Assembly: GCA_947038745.1 (NCBI GenBank)
Contig: CAMQXE010000022.1
Location: 1-10,657, forward strand
Reading direction: 5' to 3'
Length of the DNA: 10,657 bases
Source of the DNA: an uncultured Propionibacteriaceae bacterium
GTDB lineage: Bacteria > Actinomycetota > Actinomycetes > Propionibacteriales > Propionibacteriaceae
The position numbers were made by a program, and so were the translations under genes. Positions 6,834 to 10,657 of this stretch are shown in pieces. The first letter of the stretch is position 1; each line of letters opens with the position of its first letter. A model generated the notes under the pieces. The model was not told the DNA's origin, made no database searches, and was given only the letters and a program-made list of their open reading frames with translations.

Positions 6834-7769
6834 TTAGTACGCCCGCGGATGGGACGTACGGTAAACCTCTCGAAGATGGTCAACCGTTACCAATGTATAG
6901 ATCTGTGTTGTAGTCACATTCGCATGACCAAGAAGTTCTTGAACCACACGAACATCTGCCCCGCCCTCTAGTAGATGAGTAGCAAACGAGTGACGCAACG
7001 TATGCGGCGAAATCTCAGCAGTAATACCAGCTCGTTTTGCTGCTCTTTGAAGGATAGCCCACGTACTTTGTCGTGATAGACGTTCTCCACGAGTATTGAG
7101 CAATAATGCCGGGATACCTTTTGCGTTCAGCGCAGCCCATCCTGGACGGCCTCGTACCAACCAAGCAGATACTGCATCTCTAGCGAAACTGCCTAGCGGA
7201 ACCATCCGTTCTTTCGACCCTTTGCCAAACAACCGGATCCCAACTTCAAGATCAGTTAGAGCAGCAGACACATCATCGACATCAAGCCCAACAACCTCAC
7301 TGACTCGGGCACCCGTGCCATAGAGCAACTCCAATACGGCCCGATCACGTAATCCCTCGATAGTACTCAGATCGCACGATTCAATTAGTGCCTGAACCTG
7401 AGCTAATGGCAATGCCTTAGGTAGTCGTTTTGCCTGAACTGGGCTGGATATCTCAGTTGCTGGATTATCTGTACATAACCCATCTACAAGACAAAATCGA
7501 TGAAACCCTCGAACTGCAGCTAAAGCGCGTGCCACGCTGGCCGCAGCTAGCGCTGGATGCTTCTCGTCACCATCTGTCAGCACCCGCGAGAAGGCTGCGA
7601 TATGGTCTGGCGTGATATGACTCAGTTCATCACCACACCGTGGCTCAACGAAGGCAACGTAGCGGCTTAAATCGCGCCGATAGCCACTGAGAGTATGCAG
7701 TGAGAGACCCCGCTCAACCCTGAGCTGATCCAGGTAAGCGATAACAGCACGTTCAAGCCCGCGCGACAT
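6834..7769 (-). CDS. xerD: Tyrosine recombinase XerD
   Basis: XerD with XerC resolves chromosome dimers at the dif site before division. The 311-aa product has the N-terminal SAM-like core-binding domain (residues 1-110, with LSLHTLSGYRRDLSRY) and a full catalytic domain. Visible active-site residues are Arg155 in GTGARVSEV, the Lys of the GKGSKER hairpin (182-188), His256 and Arg259 in SPHTLRHSFATHLLEGG, His282 in LLGHANVTTT and the nucleophile Tyr291. Spacings of 3, 26 and 9 between the last residues match E. coli XerD. The frame opens far upstream to 7958, over the NUDIX gene, but ATG at 7769 has AGGA eight bases before it and gives the usual XerD length. It overlaps the NUDIX gene by 17 bases. 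NUDIX followed by xerD is also the mycobacterial order, so this is the housekeeping recombinase rather than a phage integrase. Confidence 0.94.
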   Translation of the reverse strand: MSRGLERAVIAYLDQLRVERGLSLHTLSGYRRDLSRYVAFVEPRCGDELSHITPDHIAAFSRVLTDGDEKHPALAAASVARALAAVRGFHRFCLVDGLCTDNPATEISSPVQAKRLPKALPLAQVQALIESCDLSTIEGLRDRAVLELLYGTGARVSEVVGLDVDDVSAALTDLEVGIRLFGKGSKERMVPLGSFARDAVSAWLVRGRPGWAALNAKGIPALLLNTRGERLSRQSTWAILQRAAKRAGITAEISPHTLRHSFATHLLEGGADVRVVQELLGHANVTTTQIYTLVTVDHLREVYRTSHPRAY

Positions 7770-8424
7770 CGTCATTTTCCTGGGCGTCGTAGCCGGGCCA
7801 AGGCTGTGCTGGATCAGCAAAGTCGGCATCCTTGCCGCCAAATGCGACGTACGCCAGAACTGCGGCAACAAGTGTTGGACTAGTGAAATCCCCCGAGCGA
7901 ATACCGCTAAGTATGGCTGCCAGCGGAACTCGGGCCAGCTCAAGATCAGCCTCTTCATGTTCTCTAACGAAATCTGTCGAAGTGACTTCTAGCCCACGAG
8001 CCAAGAAAACTCTGATGTTCTCCCCAGAAGCCCCCGGGCTCGTATGCAGATCAAGAAGCAGGTTCCACTTTGATGCACGTAACCCAGCCTCTTCAGCCAA
8101 CTCCCGCTGCGCCGCGCACAGCGGATCTTCACTATACTGATCAAGTAATCCAGCAGGTGGCTCAAGTAACCGCATCCGCGCTGGATGCCGGTACTGCCGA
8201 ACCGTTACAACATTTTCGTCGTCGTCAAGTGCTAATACTGCCACCGCACCTGGGTGACGAAGATAGGTGCGCACCATAGCTGCCCCATCGGGAGTCTCGA
8301 CCGTATCGGTCCATACGCGAAAGACTGAAGCATCTGCGTCGAGGCGGCGTTCCAGAACTGGCCATAACTGGGCACTATCAGCGCTTGGGCACTTCACCAG
8401 CGGCGGTAGATTATTAATGACCAT
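7753..8424 (-). CDS. NUDIX hydrolase, ADP-ribose pyrophosphatase type
   Basis: The 223-aa cytoplasmic protein carries a complete NUDIX box: Gly92, Glu99, Arg107-Glu108, Glu111-Glu112 and Gly114 in the pattern G-X6-E-X7-RELAEEAGL. This allows Mg-dependent cleavage of a nucleoside diphosphate linked to another group. The upstream segment VVTVRQYRHPARMRLLEPPAG is characteristic of ADP-ribose pyrophosphatases (NudF-like), and the location before xerD matches the ADP-ribose hydrolase of mycobacteria. Substrate is inferred from family and position; other sugar nucleotides remain possible. ATG at 8424 shares one base with the stop of the transporter gene (TGATG), so translation may reinitiate; no strong Shine-Dalgarno is seen. 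The gene overlaps xerD by 17 bases. Confidence 0.91.
   Translation of the reverse strand: MVINNLPPLVKCPSADSAQLWPVLERRLDADASVFRVWTDTVETPDGAAMVRTYLRHPGAVAVLALDDDENVVTVRQYRHPARMRLLEPPAGLLDQYSEDPLCAAQRELAEEAGLRASKWNLLLDLHTSPGASGENIRVFLARGLEVTSTDFVREHEEADLELARVPLAAILSGIRSGDFTSPTLVAAVLAYVAFGGKDADFADPAQPWPGYDAQENDDVARA
7778..7781 (-). promoter_or_regulatory. Ribosome binding site of xerD
   Basis: AGGA (7781-7778 on the minus strand) is eight bases before ATG at 7769. It is too close to the ATG at 7775 to serve it, so XerD should begin MSRGLERAV. Confidence 0.6.
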
Positions 8425-9734
8425 CAGATCTGCTTATCTCTAGTCTCAGGCATCCGCCAAAATACGACGGCCGACAGCAAGCACAGCACTACAACTACGA
8501 CCATGAAATATGTGTAATTACCTGCCTGGTAGAGCTTCTCTGACAAGATCGGAGTAAATCCCCCAAAAATCGCCACCGCTAAGCCATACGGTAACGATAT
8601 TCCTGCGGTACGAACTTCTGCTGGAAATTGCTCTGCCATCATGGCTGCAAGAGACCCCGCGTAGGCAGCAAGGAATACTGCGCTCATGCTTGGAGCAAGT
8701 AGGTAGGCAATCGGCCCAACCCCGGGTTTAACCATCAAGATCAGCGGAACAAAGCTCACTGCACTACCCAAAGCGAAGAACATCAGCATTGGTCGGCGCC
8801 CTAATCGATCTGACAGTTTTCCCGAGATCGGCAGCAATAGGGTAAACACCAGCAAACCCGCGAGCGCACCTAGCTGGGCAATCTTTGCAGGCTGCATCCT
8901 GCCTCCAACTGTGACCAATTCTCCGGTTCGCGCTGACAACATGGTCGGGGCATAGACGAACCAGAACTGCACTAATGCAGTACCTGCTGCCACCATCATG
9001 ACAACTCGTAGCACCTGACGGGGATAGCGCGTGACAAGCTCCCGCAGCGGGCGTCGAGAAATACGATCAGAATTAACTAAGTTGGTGTAGGAATCGGTTT
9101 CTGCCGCCCGCAGCCGCAGCCAGAGCCCCACCAATCCGAGGACGGCCCCCAACCCAAAGGCGATCCGCCAGCCATAGCTGTGTAGCGCTACCGGATCCAT
9201 CATATTGAGCATGACGAGCATGAGTCCTGACGCCAGCAGAGTACCGCCACCGACGCTTACTTGCTGCCAAGAACCCACTGTCGCGCGCTGGTGCGGATCG
9301 GCGTGTTCAACCATATAGGCGCTAGAGGTACCAAACTCGCCACCAGCGGAGAAGCCCTGTAGGCAACGTGCTAGCACGAAGATAATGGGGGCCGAAATCC
9401 CGATAGCTGAATAGCTAGGCACCAGCGCCGCAATCAAGGAGGCACCGGCCATCAACACGATGGTGAGTGTCATGCCCGCGCGACGCCCATGACGGTCTCC
9501 ATATGGCCCGAAGAAGATTGCCCCAATCGGTCGGAAGAGAAACCCAACAGCGAAGATTGCAAGCGTGGCTAGGAGGGCTGCTGTTCTATCATGCTTCGGG
9601 AAGAACTCAGTGGCAAAGACTGGAGCAAAAAAGCCGTAGATAGACCAATCGAACCATTCGACAAAATTTCCAATAGTACCAGCTATGACCGCCTTTTTAC
9701 GGACTGCCGCTGGAGTGGAAAACGTCGCTGCCAT
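8424..9734 (-). CDS. MFS transporter of the metabolite:H+ symporter (MHS) family
   Basis: The 436-aa integral membrane protein has about twelve hydrophobic segments. MHS-family marks are GNFVEWFDWSIYGFF in TM1, the loop 2-3 motif GPYGDRHGRRAG (Asp80, Arg81) and RCLQGFSAGGEFGTSSAYM (about 123-141). A second DRLGRRPM motif occurs in the central loop, as expected from the two-fold repeat of MFS carriers. Characterised relatives (ProP, KgtP, ShiA types) import organic acids, betaines or amino acids with protons; the substrate here cannot be read. Start is ATG at 9734 or GTG at 9740, neither with a clear ribosome site. It is the first gene of the minus-strand run, in front of NUDIX-xerD where pyrG sits in mycobacteria, and is divergent from a D-2-hydroxyacid dehydrogenase. 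Confidence 0.92.
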   Translation of the reverse strand: MAATFSTPAAVRKKAVIAGTIGNFVEWFDWSIYGFFAPVFATEFFPKHDRTAALLATLAIFAVGFLFRPIGAIFFGPYGDRHGRRAGMTLTIVLMAGASLIAALVPSYSAIGISAPIIFVLARCLQGFSAGGEFGTSSAYMVEHADPHQRATVGSWQQVSVGGGTLLASGLMLVMLNMMDPVALHSYGWRIAFGLGAVLGLVGLWLRLRAAETDSYTNLVNSDRISRRPLRELVTRYPRQVLRVVMMVAAGTALVQFWFVYAPTMLSARTGELVTVGGRMQPAKIAQLGALAGLLVFTLLLPISGKLSDRLGRRPMLMFFALGSAVSFVPLILMVKPGVGPIAYLLAPSMSAVFLAAYAGSLAAMMAEQFPAEVRTAGISLPYGLAVAIFGGFTPILSEKLYQAGNYTYFMVVVVVLCLLSAVVFWRMPETRDKQI

Positions 9735-9740
9735 AGTCAC

Positions 9741-9805
9741 GGGCTCTTTTCTCTAAGAGATAAAGTTCAAGAGCAACGAGTCTATATCGGAGATACTGTT
9801 CTCCT
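9741..9805. promoter_or_regulatory. Divergent promoter region with two palindromes
   Basis: This is the only divergent gap in the window, so it should hold promoters for both the minus-strand run and the dehydrogenase. TCTCT-A-AGAGA (9750-9760) is a perfect palindrome around one base and extends, with a one-base bulge, to CTTT and AAAG on its outer sides. GGAGA-N6-TCTCC (9789-9804) is a second perfect dyad ending directly at the dehydrogenase ATG. GATACT at 9792-9797 could be a -10 element for the plus strand. No confident -35 is visible in either direction. Operator function is inferred from position and symmetry. Confidence 0.45.
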
Positions 9806-10657
9806 ATGCCTATTGCAACCCTGCCGACTCAGGACCTCATCACTGCGGTGGGCCCAATCCCAGGACTCGATCTGTTGTTATGGGATCTGCGCACTCCACC
9901 TCCAGCTTCAGACCTCGATCTTGTTGTCTGCAACTACCCACAAACTGCCGACGACCGTCCAGCCTTGTCACAGCCAGCTCGGATCGGTACGGTCCAGGTC
10001 TTATCGGCCGGCTACGATCATGTTCGCGGTGCCCTTCCAGCTATGGCCCAGCTTGCCAATGGCAAGGGTATTCACACCACAGCCACTGCTGAAGTTGCAC
10101 TCTCACTAATGCTGGCAAGCCAGCGCGAATTGCCCCGCATGTTCACAGCGCAGCAGAACCAACATTGGGGCTGGGATGATACCGCCCCGCCTGGTCTTGC
10201 AGATCGTCGCGTCGCCATTCTTGGCTATGGCGACATTGGTCAAGCCATTGCACAACGACTCGTTGCCTGTGAAGCATTTCCTACCGGTTTTGCGCGTACT
10301 GCTCGTCGCGGTGATGGTCTTGTTGATGCAGTATTTCCGTTATCAGAGTTTGCTCACCATGCGAGTGCTTTCGACATTATCTGCCTGGTTATGCCGCTGT
10401 CTGAGGCTACCTACCACCTCGTTGATTCACTTTTCTTGGCCCAACTCAATGATTGTGCGCTCGTAGTCAATGTGGGCCGTGGTGGACTCATCGATACCGA
10501 CGCCTTGATAGGCGAACTACATACCGGACGGCTACGCGCTGCTCTCGATGTTACCGAGCCTGAGCCTCTTCCTGATGGCCATCCGCTGTGGAGCGCCCCT
10601 GGATGCCTCATTTTTCCCCACGTAGGCGGCCATTCTCAGGCACAATTCCCCCGAGTC
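9806..10657 (+). CDS. D-isomer-specific 2-hydroxyacid dehydrogenase, 3'-truncated by the window edge
   Basis: The frame from ATG at 9806 stays open to the last base, giving 284 residues of an enzyme usually a little over 300 long. It reads VAILGYGDIGQAIAQRLV (about 136-153), the GxGxxG NAD(P)-binding fold, and later VVNVGRGGLIDTDALIGEL with catalytic-type Arg225. LDVTEPEPLPDGHPLW places Glu253, and FPHVGGHS places His272, so the Arg-Glu-His triad is complete before the cut. The family interconverts 2-keto acids and D-2-hydroxy acids in the cytosol. The specific substrate is unknown; phosphoglycerate dehydrogenase, glyoxylate reductase and D-lactate dehydrogenase types are all relatives. A GGAG lies 13 bases upstream of the ATG, rather far, and a leaderless message from GATACT is an alternative. 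It is divergent from an MHS carrier, a family that often carries carboxylates, so a shared substrate is conceivable. Confidence 0.92.
   Translation, partial: MPIATLPTQDLITAVGPIPGLDLLLWDLRTPPPASDLDLVVCNYPQTADDRPALSQPARIGTVQVLSAGYDHVRGALPAMAQLANGKGIHTTATAEVALSLMLASQRELPRMFTAQQNQHWGWDDTAPPGLADRRVAILGYGDIGQAIAQRLVACEAFPTGFARTARRGDGLVDAVFPLSEFAHHASAFDIICLVMPLSEATYHLVDSLFLAQLNDCALVVNVGRGGLIDTDALIGELHTGRLRAALDVTEPEPLPDGHPLWSAPGCLIFPHVGGHSQAQFPRV

Noticed and set aside
6834..7769. Tyrosine recombinase as sign of an integrated mobile element
   Set aside because: Length, active-site spacing and the NUDIX-xerD-parA-scpAB context are those of housekeeping XerD; no att repeats or phage genes are seen.
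6834..7958. XerD extended at its N-terminus to 374 aa
   Set aside because: The extra 63 residues overlap the NUDIX gene out of frame and match nothing in XerD; ATG at 7769 has a good ribosome site and gives the normal length.
9591..10109. A 172-codon plus-strand open frame crossing the transporter start and the dehydrogenase
   Set aside because: Its protein resembles nothing and overlaps both real genes; the frame beginning at 9806 gives a clear D-2-hydroxyacid dehydrogenase.

Overview
The window is almost entirely coding and looks like a compact stretch of an actinobacterial (Actinomycetota) chromosome of moderate GC. Three things point there. A Pup ligase (PafA) is followed directly by an FKBP-type lipoprotein. 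The order NUDIX hydrolase, xerD, parA, scpA, scpB, rluB is the one found near pyrG in mycobacteria and streptomycetes. GTG starts are frequent. I cannot name a genus. All genes are housekeeping or general metabolic types; there is no mobile element, CRISPR array, tRNA, rRNA or toxin-antitoxin locus.

Layout. Bases 2-850 (+) hold a 5'-truncated glutamyl-Q tRNA(Asp) synthetase (gluQRS-like). Converging on it, and overlapping its last 7 bases, is a run of ten minus-strand genes read from 9734 down to 844. In order of transcription these are an MHS-type MFS carrier, a NUDIX (ADP-ribose pyrophosphatase-like) hydrolase, xerD, a ParA/Soj ATPase, a small ribbon-helix-helix-like protein, scpA, scpB, an RsuA/RluB-type pseudouridine synthase, pafA and a two-domain FKBP lipoprotein. 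Neighbours overlap or lie within 40 bases of each other, so the run has the form of one long operon or a set of translationally coupled ones. On the plus strand, divergent from the transporter across about 70 bases, lies a 3'-truncated D-2-hydroxyacid dehydrogenase (9806 to the window end).

Function. The core (XerD, ParA, small DNA-binding-like protein, ScpA, ScpB) is a chromosome-maintenance block: dimer resolution, partition and the SMC-condensin kleisin subunits. RluB-type rRNA modification is a usual passenger. The less usual part is that the protein-tagging gene pafA and its FKBP neighbour follow rluB directly, so pupylation and chromosome segregation genes share one transcription direction and probably one transcript.

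The most notable non-coding signals are a perfect 13-bp inverted repeat inside the 3' end of gluQRS (788-825), placed where the ten-gene run should terminate; a short dyad in the xerD-parA gap; and two palindromes in the divergent promoter region. I found no clear novel system. The best candidates for a second look are the small ParA-linked protein and the embedded terminator-like hairpin.
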